Assembly: GCA_017546205.1 (NCBI GenBank)
Contig: JAFYXJ010000025.1
Location: forward strand, 1 to 59,198
From: Clostridia bacterium
GTDB lineage: Bacteria > Bacillota > Clostridia > Monoglobales > Monoglobaceae
Length of the DNA: 59,198 nt
Reading direction: 5' to 3'
This document shows, one piece after another, positions 20,082 through 28,640 of the stretch (the first letter of the stretch is position 1; each line of letters begins with the position of its first letter). The translations under genes were made by a program, and so were the position numbers. A model generated the notes under the pieces. It was not told where the DNA came from and searched no databases. It saw only the letters and a program-made list of their open reading frames with translations.

Positions 20082-22278
20082 TACGGGTCTCCTTTCTTGT
20101 TTTTTCTGGGTGGTACAGTTTTAAAAGTAGTGAATTGCATACCACTGAAACAGAACTGAACGCCATGGCTGCTCCTGCAAGAATTGGACTTAAAAATCCC
20201 AATGCTGCAAAAGGTATACCGATGGAATTGTATAAAAATGCCCAGAATAAATTCTGGTGAATTTTTTTCATGGTTTTATCCGAAAGGCGGATAGAGGCAG
20301 GAATCAGCCGTAAATCTTCTTGCATTAGAGTAATGTCTGCGGATTCTATTGCAATATCTGTGCCTTTTCCCATAGCGAAACCGATGTGAGCGGTCGCCAG
20401 TGCAGGTGCATCGTTGATGCCGTCACCTACCATAGCAACATATTGTCCTGTATTCTGAAGTTCCTGAACTTTTCGAGCTTTATTACTGGGAAGCACCTGA
20501 GCAAAGATATTTTCAATACCACATTCTTTGGCAATGGCATCTGCAGTTTGCTGATTATCTCCCGTCAGCATGTAAACAGAAACACCCATTTCTTTTAGTT
20601 GGGAAATTGCATAGGCAGCCGATGGTTTGATTGTATCGGCAACAGCAAGAATCCCCATAAAAACGCCGTCACATGCTGCAAGCATAACTGTTTTTCCCAT
20701 TTTTTCCAAGGCGGCAATCTTTTCTTCGTAGCATGCAAATTCAATGCAGTTTTCCTCCATAAGCATTCGGGTTCCAATCATCCATTTTTGTCCCGCAACA
20801 GTTCCTGAAACCCCTTTTCCGGAGAGATTTTTGAATTCTTTTGCTGTAGGAACCACAATATCTTCGTTTTGGGTTGCTTTGAGAATCGCGTTGGCAAGAG
20901 GGTGTTCCGATTGTTGTTCTACTGCAGAAACTGCAGATAACAGAACGGTACGTTCGCATCCAATTGAACACATGTCGGTCAATGATGGTTCTCCGGAGGT
21001 AATGGTCCCTGTTTTATCAAAGACCACGGTGGTTAGTTTGTGAGCGGTTTCCAAATGCTCGCCGCCTTTAATCAAAATGCCGTGACGTGCAGCCAGTCCT
21101 GTGCCTACCATAATGGCGGTGGGAGTGGCAAGACCCAAAGAACAGGGACATGCAATCACTAGAACTGAAATCGCATTTGTAAGGGCAGTTTCTATTTGGT
21201 TGGTCAAAAGAAACCATGTCACAAAGGTAATCAAAGCAATACCTAAGATTCCCGGTACAAAATAGGCGGAAACTTTGTCTGCAACTTTCTGGATAGGTGC
21301 TTTACTGCCTTGTGCACTGCGTACCAGTTTGATAATCTGAGAAAGGGTTGTATCTTTACCAATGCGCTCTGCCCGTATACGCAGAGAACCGGACAACAGA
21401 ATGGACGCACAAAATACATTGTCACCGATTGTTTTGTCGTTGGGCATGCTTTCACCGGTAAGCATGGATTCATCAATAGATGCATTGCCATCAACAATTA
21501 CACCGTCTACAGGAATTTTTTCTCCGGGACGAACCAGAAGAATATCTCCGCATTCGATGTCGGAAAGAGGGATGATTTTTCCGACACCATCTTCCCAAAG
21601 AGTAGCAGTCCTGGGCTGGAGAGCAATCAGTTTGGTAATGGCATCGGTGGTCTTTGCTCTTGCGTGTGCCTCCAGATATTTACCAAAAAGGATTAGGGTT
21701 ATGATAGTCATGGATGACTCAAAATATAATCCCTCCATGGAACCGGGAACGGTATGGCCGGAGAGGACATTGTAGAGACTGAAGAAATATGCGGCACCTG
21801 TTCCTAACGCAATCAGCACATCCATGTTGGGACTCATTGCTTTTAATGCCAGAAAGCCGTGTTTATAAAACCGCCATCCTATCAAAAATTGAACCGGCGT
21901 TGCTAACAATAGTTGTAACCACGGGTTGTGCAGAATGTGAACATGAAGACCAAACCAGGAAAACAGCATCCCCAAAAGTAAAGGGAAGGTCAAGAGTGCC
22001 GAGAAGAACAAACTGCGTTTTAACTGTCGAATTTCATGTTGATGGGTTTTCAAAGCATTTTCTTCGGAAAACAATTCTGCCTCAAAACCAAGTTTGATGA
22101 TTGTATTTATAATATCATCAGATGAAAGGACGGATTCATCATATTCCGCTCGTGCCATTCCTGCTGTCAGATTGACAGAAATACTCTCCATTCCGTCAAG
22201 TTTCTTAACAACACGCTCAATACGGCCAGAACATGCGGTACAGGTCATGCCTCCAATCTTGAATTCTTGATACTGCAT
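20056..22278 (-). CDS. copA: Copper-exporting P1B-type ATPase
   Basis: The 740-residue product has one N-terminal metal domain ([13 protein letters not shown]), eight predicted membrane helices, the TGES actuator motif, the CPC metal site in [15 protein letters not shown], the phosphorylation motif DKTGT, the HP motif (EHPLANAI) and [10 protein letters not shown]. These define a Cu(I)-exporting ATPase. ATG 22278 follows GGAGG with good spacing. Pairing with copZ supports copper detoxification. I see no CopY or CsoR gene nearby. Confidence 0.95.
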   Translation of the reverse strand: MQYQEFKIGGMTCTACSGRIERVVKKLDGMESISVNLTAGMARAEYDESVLSSDDIINTIIKLGFEAELFSEENALKTHQHEIRQLKRSLFFSALLTFPLLLGMLFSWFGLHVHILHNPWLQLLLATPVQFLIGWRFYKHGFLALKAMSPNMDVLIALGTGAAYFFSLYNVLSGHTVPGSMEGLYFESSMTIITLILFGKYLEAHARAKTTDAITKLIALQPRTATLWEDGVGKIIPLSDIECGDILLVRPGEKIPVDGVIVDGNASIDESMLTGESMPNDKTIGDNVFCASILLSGSLRIRAERIGKDTTLSQIIKLVRSAQGSKAPIQKVADKVSAYFVPGILGIALITFVTWFLLTNQIETALTNAISVLVIACPCSLGLATPTAIMVGTGLAARHGILIKGGEHLETAHKLTTVVFDKTGTITSGEPSLTDMCSIGCERTVLLSAVSAVEQQSEHPLANAILKATQNEDIVVPTAKEFKNLSGKGVSGTVAGQKWMIGTRMLMEENCIEFACYEEKIAALEKMGKTVMLAACDGVFMGILAVADTIKPSAAYAISQLKEMGVSVYMLTGDNQQTADAIAKECGIENIFAQVLPSNKARKVQELQNTGQYVAMVGDGINDAPALATAHIGFAMGKGTDIAIESADITLMQEDLRLIPASIRLSDKTMKKIHQNLFWAFLYNSIGIPFAALGFLSPILAGAAMAFSSVSVVCNSLLLKLYHPEKTRKETRNEYNTIMD

Positions 22279-22306
22279 AGCATCGCCTCCGATAATTTCT
22301 TCCATA

Positions 22307-22335
22307 ATTATACAGCAATAGAAACCAAAAGTCAA
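22307..22335 (-). promoter_or_regulatory. Sigma-A promoter of copA-copZ
   Basis: On the minus strand, TTGACT (22330-22335) and consensus TATAAT (22307-22312) are 17 bases apart. I found no convincing copper-repressor palindrome overlapping it. Confidence 0.8.
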
Positions 22336-22345
22336 AGCAAATTCG

Positions 22346-22374
22346 TTGACATTTTACCCAATTTGTGCTAAACT
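22346..22374 (+). promoter_or_regulatory. Sigma-A promoter of the small lipoprotein gene
   Basis: TTGACA (22346-22351) and TAAACT (22369-22374) are separated by 17 bases. It is divergent from the copA promoter. Confidence 0.75.
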
Positions 22375-22398
22375 GCATCTGGAAGAGGGTGGTAAATT

Positions 22399-22965
22399 GT
22401 GAAACGGTTACTTTGTATTTGTATGATTTTTGTCTTGTTGTTTTCTGTGGGATGCACCCAAGTGTCCGCTGCGGAAAAGGCATTTGAAACAGCCATGGAA
22501 ACCATGAAAGACAGAGAATCGTTGGAACCTCAACTGGAACAAATGTTAAGTCCGTTGACGGCTGGAAATAAAGGAATGCTGCAAGAAAGATTATCTCGTG
22601 TAGTTGCAGAATCTGGGTATAAGGTTGTATCTTCGGAAGAGAGAGAGGATGGAACTGTTGCTCTTCAGGTGAAAATCAAATCTGTAGATGCATCGGAAAT
22701 TATGAATCGTTTTGTTCAGGAGATCACTGCATTGGTTGCATCGCCTGCATATCAGGCAGAGGTGGAAACCATGAGCAAAGAGGAGTACCATTCCATATTG
22801 ATTTCGGTGATGCTCTCTGCTTTGGATGATAAAATTTCCCAATGGGAACAGGATGTCCAAGTGATTATGATAAAAGATAAAGGCGGTTGGAAGATGCAAG
22901 ATGAAAGAGTGATTACCCAATGTATCTTTTCCAATCTTGCAGAAGCAATAACATCGTTGGTCTAA
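22399..22965 (+). CDS. Small lipoprotein of unknown function
   Basis: The 188-residue product has a lipoprotein signal (KRLLCICMIFVLLFSVGC, lipobox Cys19). The mature part is mostly helical with a short beta stretch (VALQVKIKSVDA) and a C-terminal segment VIMIKDKGGWKM. That layout resembles DUF4878/DUF5105-type lipoproteins, but I cannot place it firmly. The TTG/GTG region before the ATG-like start is short; the chosen start GTG at 22399 has a GAGGGTGG site just upstream. It is a single gene with its own promoter and terminator. Confidence 0.7.
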   Translation: MKRLLCICMIFVLLFSVGCTQVSAAEKAFETAMETMKDRESLEPQLEQMLSPLTAGNKGMLQERLSRVVAESGYKVVSSEEREDGTVALQVKIKSVDASEIMNRFVQEITALVASPAYQAEVETMSKEEYHSILISVMLSALDDKISQWEQDVQVIMIKDKGGWKMQDERVITQCIFSNLAEAITSLV

Positions 22966-22971
22966 GTAAAG

Positions 22972-23010
22972 AATCTCTTGCATAAAATAATGCAGGAGAT
23001 TTTTCTTTTG
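22972..23010 (+). terminator. Terminator after the small lipoprotein gene
   Basis: A 12-bp stem with one G-U pair (22972-22983 with 22990-23001) ends in TTTTTCTTTT. Confidence 0.85.
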
Positions 23011-23023
23011 GGGATGTGATATT

Positions 23024-23491
23024 TTGTTTAAAACAGTGCATTTTAGGAAACTAATAGGAAGTCTTGTAATCACGTTGGGAACCGGGATTTTCTCTGCTTT
23101 ACTCTCGGGCAATCTGGCAGAGAATTATGGTACTTTTGTCAAACCGCCACTTTCACCGCCTGGGTGGATATTCGGGCCGGTATGGACTGTGTTGTTCATT
23201 TTAATGGGAATATCCCTCTATTTTGTGAGAACAACCCCGGGAACTCATACAAAAGAAACCGGCATCTTTTATCTGCAATTGTTTTTCAATTTTTTCTGGT
23301 CGATTCTCTTTTTTCGATTTGGCTTGTACTGCTTTTCCGCTTGGTGGTTGGCTTTTTTAATTCTTTTAGTGGGGTATACCATCTATTTGTTTTATCGGGT
23401 AAAGCCTCTTGCAGGAGGATTGTTGATTCCGTATCTCCTTTGGTGCCTGTTTGCTCATTACCTGAATATTGGTGTATGTGTGCTAAACTGA
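23024..23491 (+). CDS. tspO: TspO/MBR-family membrane protein
   Basis: The 155-residue product has five predicted membrane helices and the family motifs: KPPLSPPGWIFGPVWTVLFILMGISLYFV, FFNFFWSILFFRFG, and a C-terminal WCLFAHYLNI. TspO proteins bind porphyrins and cholesterol-like ligands; their role in anaerobes is not settled. The apparent TTG start follows a weak GGGGATGTG site. The gene converges on the DUF2508 gene and overlaps its 3' end by 9 bases. Confidence 0.85.
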   Translation: MFKTVHFRKLIGSLVITLGTGIFSALLSGNLAENYGTFVKPPLSPPGWIFGPVWTVLFILMGISLYFVRTTPGTHTKETGIFYLQLFFNFFWSILFFRFGLYCFSAWWLAFLILLVGYTIYLFYRVKPLAGGLLIPYLLWCLFAHYLNIGVCVLN

Positions 23492-23701
23492 CATCTTTTT
23501 AATGCGTTTGAGAATGTTATCATACTGACTTTGTGCTGTCTGCATCTGGAAGATACAGACGTCCACTGCGTTTTTTTCGGTCAGGTATGAAAAATTGTTC
23601 AAGGCAATCTGTAACTCTTCTTTTGCGCGGAGGAGTTCGGTCAGTAATTGACCGTAGTCTAGGGCTCGTTCTTTTTGAAGATTGATTTTTTTGGATTGCA
23701 T
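23483..23701 (-). CDS. Small helical protein, DUF2508 (YaaL-like)
   Basis: The 72-residue product is almost entirely helical and probably a coiled hairpin: LLTELLRAKEELQIALNNF, then AVDVCIFQMQTAQSQYDNIL. This A-F-D-I-A-Y spacing resembles DUF2508 (YaaL) proteins of Firmicutes, which often lie near recR and sporulation genes. Those neighbours are absent here, so the assignment is moderate. GGAGG is 6 bases before the ATG. Confidence 0.65.
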   Translation of the reverse strand: MQSKKINLQKERALDYGQLLTELLRAKEELQIALNNFSYLTEKNAVDVCIFQMQTAQSQYDNILKRIKKMSV

Positions 23702-23717
23702 AAAAACCTCCGGATAT

Positions 23718-23743
23718 TGGCAGAGCGGATTCCGTCTCTGCCA
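23718..23743. other. Perfect 8-bp stem-loop in the DUF2508 leader
   Basis: TGGCAGAG (23718-23725) pairs with CTCTGCCA (23736-23743). It sits just before the ribosome site of the minus-strand gene. On the plus strand it is followed by a moderately T-rich stretch, so it might also end transcripts from tspO. Confidence 0.5.
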
Positions 23744-23768
23744 TTTTCTATTTAGTATTGGAAAAAAA

Positions 23769-23796
23769 TTCGGAATGTATTCACAGAATTTTCATA
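23769..23796 (+). promoter_or_regulatory. Phased TTCAT-type repeats upstream of the response regulator
   Basis: TTCGG (23769), TTCAC (23780) and TTCAT (23791) start exactly 11 bases apart, just upstream of the -35 box. This is the spacing used by OmpR/PhoB-family regulators. A like repeat precedes htrA at 26063/26074, so autoregulation is likely. Confidence 0.5.
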
Positions 23797-23802
23797 CTTT
23801 TC

Positions 23803-23831
23803 TTGTAATTTGTGATAAAATAGGTTATGAT
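23803..23831 (+). promoter_or_regulatory. Promoter of the response regulator-kinase operon
   Basis: TTGTAA (23803-23808) and TATGAT (23826-23831) are 17 bases apart. Confidence 0.6.
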
Positions 23832-23860
23832 ATAAAAAACAAATGAAAAGAAGTGATTGT

Positions 23861-24562
23861 ATGGCAGGAAAACAGACAGTCTTGATTGTGGATGATGAAG
23901 TTAATATTTGTGAATTGGTCCGTCTTTATGTGGAAAAAGAAGGGTATCATGCTATAATTGCCAATGATGGACAGCAAGCGATTGATATGTTTAAAAAGCA
24001 TGCACCAGATTTGATTTTGCTTGACATTATGCTTCCGGTGAAAGACGGATGGCAGGTATGTCGTGAGGTGCGGAGCAGTTCCAATACGCCTGTTATTATG
24101 CTGACCGCCAAAGGAGAAACCTTTGATAAAGTGCTGGGACTGGAACTTGGCGCCGATGATTATATCGTTAAACCCTTTGAACCTAAGGAATTGGTTGCAC
24201 GGATCAAAGCGGTGCTTCGCCGTGCGGAAAATCAGGCACAGAACGAGGAAGAAGAGGACAAAGAACTGCGGTTTGACGGACTTACCGTGAATCAAAGCAC
24301 CTATGAGGTCTACTTAGACGGTAATAAACTGGAAATGCCTCCTAAGGAATTTGAACTTTTGTACTTTCTTGCAAAGAATACCAATAAGGTGTTTACTCGT
24401 GACCAACTTCTGGACGAAATCTGGGGATATGAATTTTTCGGTGATTCCAGGACCGTGGACGTGCATGTAAAGCGTATTCGTGAAAAGATTGAAGGAGCAG
24501 AAAGACCTTGGGCGTTGAAGACAGTCTGGGGTGTGGGATACAAGTTTGAAGTACAACAGTAA
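23861..24562 (+). CDS. OmpR/PhoB-family response regulator
   Basis: The 233-residue product has a receiver domain (about 1-120) with acidic pocket DDE, phosphoacceptor Asp55 in LLDIMLP, Thr in MLTAKGE, and Lys in DYIVKPF. A winged-helix DNA-binding domain follows (about 135-233, with MPPKEFELLYFL and RTVDVHVKRIREKI). I chose ATG 23861, which has AGAAGTGA upstream; an ATG 6 codons earlier has no ribosome site. The kinase gene follows after 15 bases and htrA after that. The layout resembles the CssRS-HtrA secretion-stress system of Bacillus, an inference from context only. Confidence 0.92.
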   Translation: MAGKQTVLIVDDEVNICELVRLYVEKEGYHAIIANDGQQAIDMFKKHAPDLILLDIMLPVKDGWQVCREVRSSSNTPVIMLTAKGETFDKVLGLELGADDYIVKPFEPKELVARIKAVLRRAENQAQNEEEEDKELRFDGLTVNQSTYEVYLDGNKLEMPPKEFELLYFLAKNTNKVFTRDQLLDEIWGYEFFGDSRTVDVHVKRIREKIEGAERPWALKTVWGVGYKFEVQQ

Positions 24563-24577
24563 TATGGGGGAAGATGT

Positions 24578-26038
24578 ATGACAAAGTGGTTTGGTCGTAC
24601 TATTTTTACAAGAATTTTTTATATTAATATTCTCACCAGTCTGATTTGCCTGATTATACTTGGTTCTACTCAGATTGTTTTGCTTAACCGCTATATTTCT
24701 CACCAAAGCGAAGAAGCATTGAGAAGAAACGCAGAATCTGTTGCTGGATTGATTCAAAATAATGTCAGCATTGAAACTATGCAGCATATTCTGAATGGAT
24801 TTGCAAGAAGTAGTAATAGTCATATTATGATTATGGACAGTCAGGGAAAAGTTCTGATAAACACGCACAACACGTTTATGGACAGAGCACCCATGTATAT
24901 CCAACAGGAGTATCTACAGGCAGTATTGCAGGGGAAAAGAAATTCTGTTATCGGTACCATGGGCGGTTTATTCCGTGAGACTATGTTTACCTTGCAGGTT
25001 CCTATTGTGCACGAATCAGGTGGAACTTTGGGGGCGGTTTGTATCAGTATTCCTATCCCCCAAAAACAGAAGATGACCCATGAGGTTATGAATATTCTTA
25101 TGGCATCTGCTATCTGTGTCGCATTAATGTCCTTTTTACTTTCCTATATGCTTGCAAAACGTTTTTCAAGACCAATTAAAAGCATTCAAACCAGTGCCAA
25201 AGAGTTTACAAAAGGAAAATTTAATGCACGGGTAGGAACCATTGCAACGGAGTCTGAAATAGGTGAGATTGCAGAACTTGCCCTCACATTTAATGAAATG
25301 GCGTTTGAATTGGAAAAAGTGGATGAAATCCGCCAGAGTTTTATTTCGGACGTATCCCATGAACTTAGAACGCCTATGACAACCATCAGCGGGTTTGTGT
25401 ACGGCATGATGGACGATACCATACCGGCTGAACGGCAAAAAGAGTATTTGAAAATTGTGTATGATGAAGTAACACGGCTTTCCAGATTGGTAAATACCTT
25501 TTTGGATATCAGCAGAATGCGTGCAGACCAGGCAGTTCTCAACCGAACTCATTTTGATATCAACGAGGCAATTCGCCTGGTAATTATCGGATTGGAACAA
25601 CGGATTCAGCAGAAAAAAATTCAGATTTCCCTGAATTTTGAAACGGAAAATTGCTATGTTTATGCCGATTCCGATGCTGTTACACGTGTATTGACCAATC
25701 TTTTGGATAATGCAATCAAGTTTACCGAAAGCGCGGGTGAAATCCGTATTACTGTTTCCCAGAAACAACATGAAATTTTTGTTTCAGTTTATAACACAGG
25801 CTGCGGTATTCCCTCTCAAGAACAACCGATGATTTTTGAGCGGCTTTACAAGGTTGATAAATCCAGAAGTGCCAACAGGGAAGGAACAGGTATCGGTTTG
25901 TATCTGGTAAAGAATATTATTCATGCTCACGGGAAAAAAATAACCCTGAACAGCGTAGAGGGTGAATATGCAGAATTTATTTTCAACTTGGATAGGGGCA
26001 AAGCACCGCAAAAACGCATACAGGATACCGTTGAGTAA
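24578..26038 (+). CDS. Membrane sensor histidine kinase
   Basis: The 486-residue product has two membrane helices (about 8-30 and 168-190) around an extracellular sensor domain. Then come HAMP (about 190-245), HisKA with phospho-His261 in DVSHELRTPMTTISGF, and HATPase with NLLDNAIKFT, the G1 box VYNTGCGIP and the G2 box GTGIGLYLVKNI. It would phosphorylate the regulator coded just upstream. The external stimulus is unknown; secretion or wall stress is plausible because htrA follows. Confidence 0.93.
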   Translation: MTKWFGRTIFTRIFYINILTSLICLIILGSTQIVLLNRYISHQSEEALRRNAESVAGLIQNNVSIETMQHILNGFARSSNSHIMIMDSQGKVLINTHNTFMDRAPMYIQQEYLQAVLQGKRNSVIGTMGGLFRETMFTLQVPIVHESGGTLGAVCISIPIPQKQKMTHEVMNILMASAICVALMSFLLSYMLAKRFSRPIKSIQTSAKEFTKGKFNARVGTIATESEIGEIAELALTFNEMAFELEKVDEIRQSFISDVSHELRTPMTTISGFVYGMMDDTIPAERQKEYLKIVYDEVTRLSRLVNTFLDISRMRADQAVLNRTHFDINEAIRLVIIGLEQRIQQKKIQISLNFETENCYVYADSDAVTRVLTNLLDNAIKFTESAGEIRITVSQKQHEIFVSVYNTGCGIPSQEQPMIFERLYKVDKSRSANREGTGIGLYLVKNIIHAHGKKITLNSVEGEYAEFIFNLDRGKAPQKRIQDTVE

Positions 26039-26040
26039 CT

Positions 26041-26094
26041 TTCATGGTATTTTTACACTTTGTTCATGATTTTTTCATATCTCAATGCTATAGT
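26041..26094 (+). promoter_or_regulatory. Activator-type promoter of htrA with TTCAT repeats
   Basis: TTCAT occurs at 26041, 26063 and 26074, i.e. at multiples of 11 bases, with a looser TACAC at 26054. A TATAGT -10 box lies at 26089-26094. No good -35 box is present at the right distance; the repeat pair 26063-26078 occupies that place. This is the classic layout of a promoter activated by an OmpR/PhoB-type regulator. Confidence 0.5.
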
Positions 26095-26121
26095 GAGGGT
26101 AATCAAAAAGGAGGAATTTCT

Positions 26122-27384
26122 ATGAACGAATTGAATGATTTGTTCCCGTCTCAGGAGAAACCCGAAGTGGTTATTGACCTGAATGAAGGCGCGGAACCGA
26201 AACAAACGGGACACGTTTCCGTATATACTGAAACAATCAAAAAGAAAAAAGAAAAGAAACCGGGTAGAAGGATTTTGGCTGCAGTGCTAGCGCTGTCGGT
26301 GCTAAATATTGCGTTATTCGGTGGCGCCTATTTTCTTGGTAGAAGCCATGGCTTAGCAGGAAGCCGGGTTGCGTCCCGTCAGGACTTGATTCAGGTATTG
26401 AATGGGGAGCGGGAAGCCGCAGTTTCTGATACGGCATATTCGGAGGGTGAACTTTCGACGACAGAAATTGCTAAAAGAGTTGGACCAGCGGTAGTAGGTA
26501 TTACAGGCGTTGTGGAACGTTATATGAGCATTTTTGGTGGAACAACCCAGTCTCAGGCACAAGGTTCCGGTATTATTTTAAGCAGTGATGGATATATTGT
26601 TACCAATAATCATGTTGTTGAAAATACCAATTCTATTCGTGTTGTTTTAAATACAGGTGCTGAATACGAAGCAAAGATTGTAGGTGCAGATGTACAGACC
26701 GACCTTGCTGTTATCAAGATTGAACCCAAAGAGGAACTGGCGGTTGCAACGCTTGGCGATTCCAACAAGATGGAGGTCGGCGAGCGTGTTATTGCTATCG
26801 GCAATCCCATGGGCGTTGAATTCTTTGGTAGTGTAACACAAGGTATTGTCAGCGCAGTTAATCGTAGTATTACGGTAAATAATCGAACGATGAATTTGAT
26901 TCAAACAGATGCAGCAATTAATTCAGGTAATTCCGGTGGTGCACTGATTAATGCTTATGGCGAGGTAATCGGTATTAACTCCGTTAAAGTATCCTCCACC
27001 GGTGTTGAAGGAATGGGATTTGCAATCCCCATTTCTGAGGCAAATCCCATTATTTCTGATTTGCTGGAACACGGATATGTAAAGGGGCGTCCGGTTATCG
27101 GCATTTCCACCCGTGACGTCAATGAGTATATGTCCCGGTCCTATTCATGGCCCATCGGTGTTCAGGTTTTGGAGGTCAATAGCCAGTCTGCGAGAAATGC
27201 AGGGCTTACACAGGGGGATATCATTACTGCAGTCAACGGAGAAAAAATTCAGACCGGTGAAGAGTTGAACAAGATTAAGGATAAGCACAAGCCGGGCGAT
27301 GTATTGAAACTCGATATTTATCAATATGAAACCGGCAGAAATACTACTGTTGAGGTTACTTTGTCAGAGCAACTTCCGGGTTAA
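26122..27384 (+). CDS. htrA: HtrA/DegP-like membrane-anchored serine protease
   Basis: The 420-residue product has a cytoplasmic N-terminus, one membrane helix (about 52-72), a trypsin-like domain with triad His164 (TNNHVVE), Asp194 (TDLAVIKI) and Ser271 (NSGNSGGAL), and a C-terminal PDZ domain (about 330-415, with AGLTQGDIITAVNGEKIQ). It degrades or refolds damaged exported proteins at the membrane surface. I chose ATG 26122, preceded by AAAGGAGG; the longer frame would begin at the end of the kinase gene. Its placement behind a two-component system suggests control by envelope stress. Confidence 0.95.
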   Translation: MNELNDLFPSQEKPEVVIDLNEGAEPKQTGHVSVYTETIKKKKEKKPGRRILAAVLALSVLNIALFGGAYFLGRSHGLAGSRVASRQDLIQVLNGEREAAVSDTAYSEGELSTTEIAKRVGPAVVGITGVVERYMSIFGGTTQSQAQGSGIILSSDGYIVTNNHVVENTNSIRVVLNTGAEYEAKIVGADVQTDLAVIKIEPKEELAVATLGDSNKMEVGERVIAIGNPMGVEFFGSVTQGIVSAVNRSITVNNRTMNLIQTDAAINSGNSGGALINAYGEVIGINSVKVSSTGVEGMGFAIPISEANPIISDLLEHGYVKGRPVIGISTRDVNEYMSRSYSWPIGVQVLEVNSQSARNAGLTQGDIITAVNGEKIQTGEELNKIKDKHKPGDVLKLDIYQYETGRNTTVEVTLSEQLPG

Positions 27385-27458
27385 TAACAATGAGGACATG
27401 GGAGAAATTTCCTATGTCCTCTATCAAAAATAAGCGAAAGATGAGAGAAGGTGTTTGT

Positions 27459-28415
27459 GTGAACTATAACATAGTTGTTCTGGATAGGATGACCCTAGGG
27501 GATGACCTTGATTTATCTCCGGCAAAAGCCTATGGTACGCTCTGTGTTTTTGATAAAACTCCGCCGGAGTTGGTTGCAGAACGTGTTGCTGATGCGGATG
27601 TAATTTTTGTGAATAAGGTCAAACTTGGAAAAGATAACCTTAAAGATGCAACCCGACTGAAACTAATATGCGAAGCCGCAACGGGATATGATAATATTGA
27701 TTTGGACTATTGCAGAGAACACAATATTGCGGTCTGCAATGTACCCGGATATTCGGTATACAGTGTGACGCAGGTAACAGTTTCCATGGTACTGAATCTG
27801 GTCAACCATTTTAAGGAATATACCCGCTATACGGCATCAGGGGAATATACCAAAGGCGGCAATGCCAATATCCTAACACCGGTTTATCATGAGCTTTACG
27901 GAAAAACATGGGGGATCGTGGGGTATGGTGCAATTGGTGCTGGTGTAGGTGCTGTTGCAAAAGCCCTTGGATGTAAGGTCTTGGCGTTTAAGAAGACGCC
28001 GGTTGATGGGATTGAGTGTACTGATCTGGATACTTTGATGCGGGAAAGTGATATTGTCACCGTGCATATTCCTCTGTCGGAGGAGACTCGTGGTATCATC
28101 AGTAATGAACGGATTGCATCCATGAAAAAGTCTGCCATACTGGTTAATACTGCACGGGGGGCGGTTACCGATGAATTTGCACTCTGTGAGGCGATTAAAA
28201 ACGGAAGCATTGCAGGTTTTGGCACCGATGTATATTCGGTAGAACCTTTTGACACAGACAGTCCTTTTTATGCAATTAAGGATTATGATAATGTTTGCCT
28301 GACTCCTCATATGGCGTGGGGAACCATTGAGGCAAGAGAACGATGCTTTGGAGAAATGTTGAAAAATATGCAGGCATTTTTTGATGGAGAAATCCGAAAC
28401 CGTGTGGAAAGATAA
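27459..28415 (+). CDS. D-isomer-specific 2-hydroxyacid dehydrogenase
   Basis: The 318-residue product matches the glycerate/phosphoglycerate dehydrogenase group. It has an N-terminal substrate domain, the Rossmann motif GYGAIGAGVGAVAKALG, the catalytic Arg in VNTARGAVTDE, a Glu in the VEPFDTD region and His in LTPHMAW. The residue after the second Rossmann strand is Lys (VLAFKKTP) instead of the usual Asp, which may shift preference to NADP. I chose GTG 27459 with AGAAGG upstream. An inverted repeat at about 27393-27422 separates it from htrA but lacks a T run. Confidence 0.85.
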   Translation: MNYNIVVLDRMTLGDDLDLSPAKAYGTLCVFDKTPPELVAERVADADVIFVNKVKLGKDNLKDATRLKLICEAATGYDNIDLDYCREHNIAVCNVPGYSVYSVTQVTVSMVLNLVNHFKEYTRYTASGEYTKGGNANILTPVYHELYGKTWGIVGYGAIGAGVGAVAKALGCKVLAFKKTPVDGIECTDLDTLMRESDIVTVHIPLSEETRGIISNERIASMKKSAILVNTARGAVTDEFALCEAIKNGSIAGFGTDVYSVEPFDTDSPFYAIKDYDNVCLTPHMAWGTIEARERCFGEMLKNMQAFFDGEIRNRVER

Positions 28416-28441
28416 AAGGTTGCTGAGAAACGAAGCGTATA

Positions 28442-28499
28442 TTTTGTGAAATCGTTTTTGTCGCTGTACGGCGGTACTGCAGAGAACGATTTCGCAAAA
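28442..28499. other. Long stem-loop after the hydroxyacid dehydrogenase gene
   Basis: The 15-base arms at 28442-28456 and 28485-28499 pair with one G-U, and an inner GCTGTAC/GTACTGC stem closes the loop. There is no T run after it. It is followed directly by the terminator at 28508. It may be a processed RNA or part of a small repeated element. Confidence 0.5.
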
Positions 28500-28507
28500 A
28501 GCAAGCA

Positions 28508-28546
28508 ACGGCGAGAAAAACTCGATGTTTTTCTCGCCGTTTTTTC
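28508..28546 (+). terminator. Terminator after the hydroxyacid dehydrogenase
   Basis: A 13-bp perfect stem (28508-28520 with 28528-28540) ends in a T run. Confidence 0.9.
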
Positions 28547-28640
28547 ATTTCAAACATTGCAATGCGGATGGACCAATGTCCTTGAATTGTTCATATAAAA
28601 TTCTTTTGCTTGCGGTAGACCGAGTTTGTCAGCAACCTTT

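Noticed and set aside
27393..27422. Terminator between htrA and the hydroxyacid dehydrogenase
   Set aside because: The inverted repeat is good but no T run follows on either strand.
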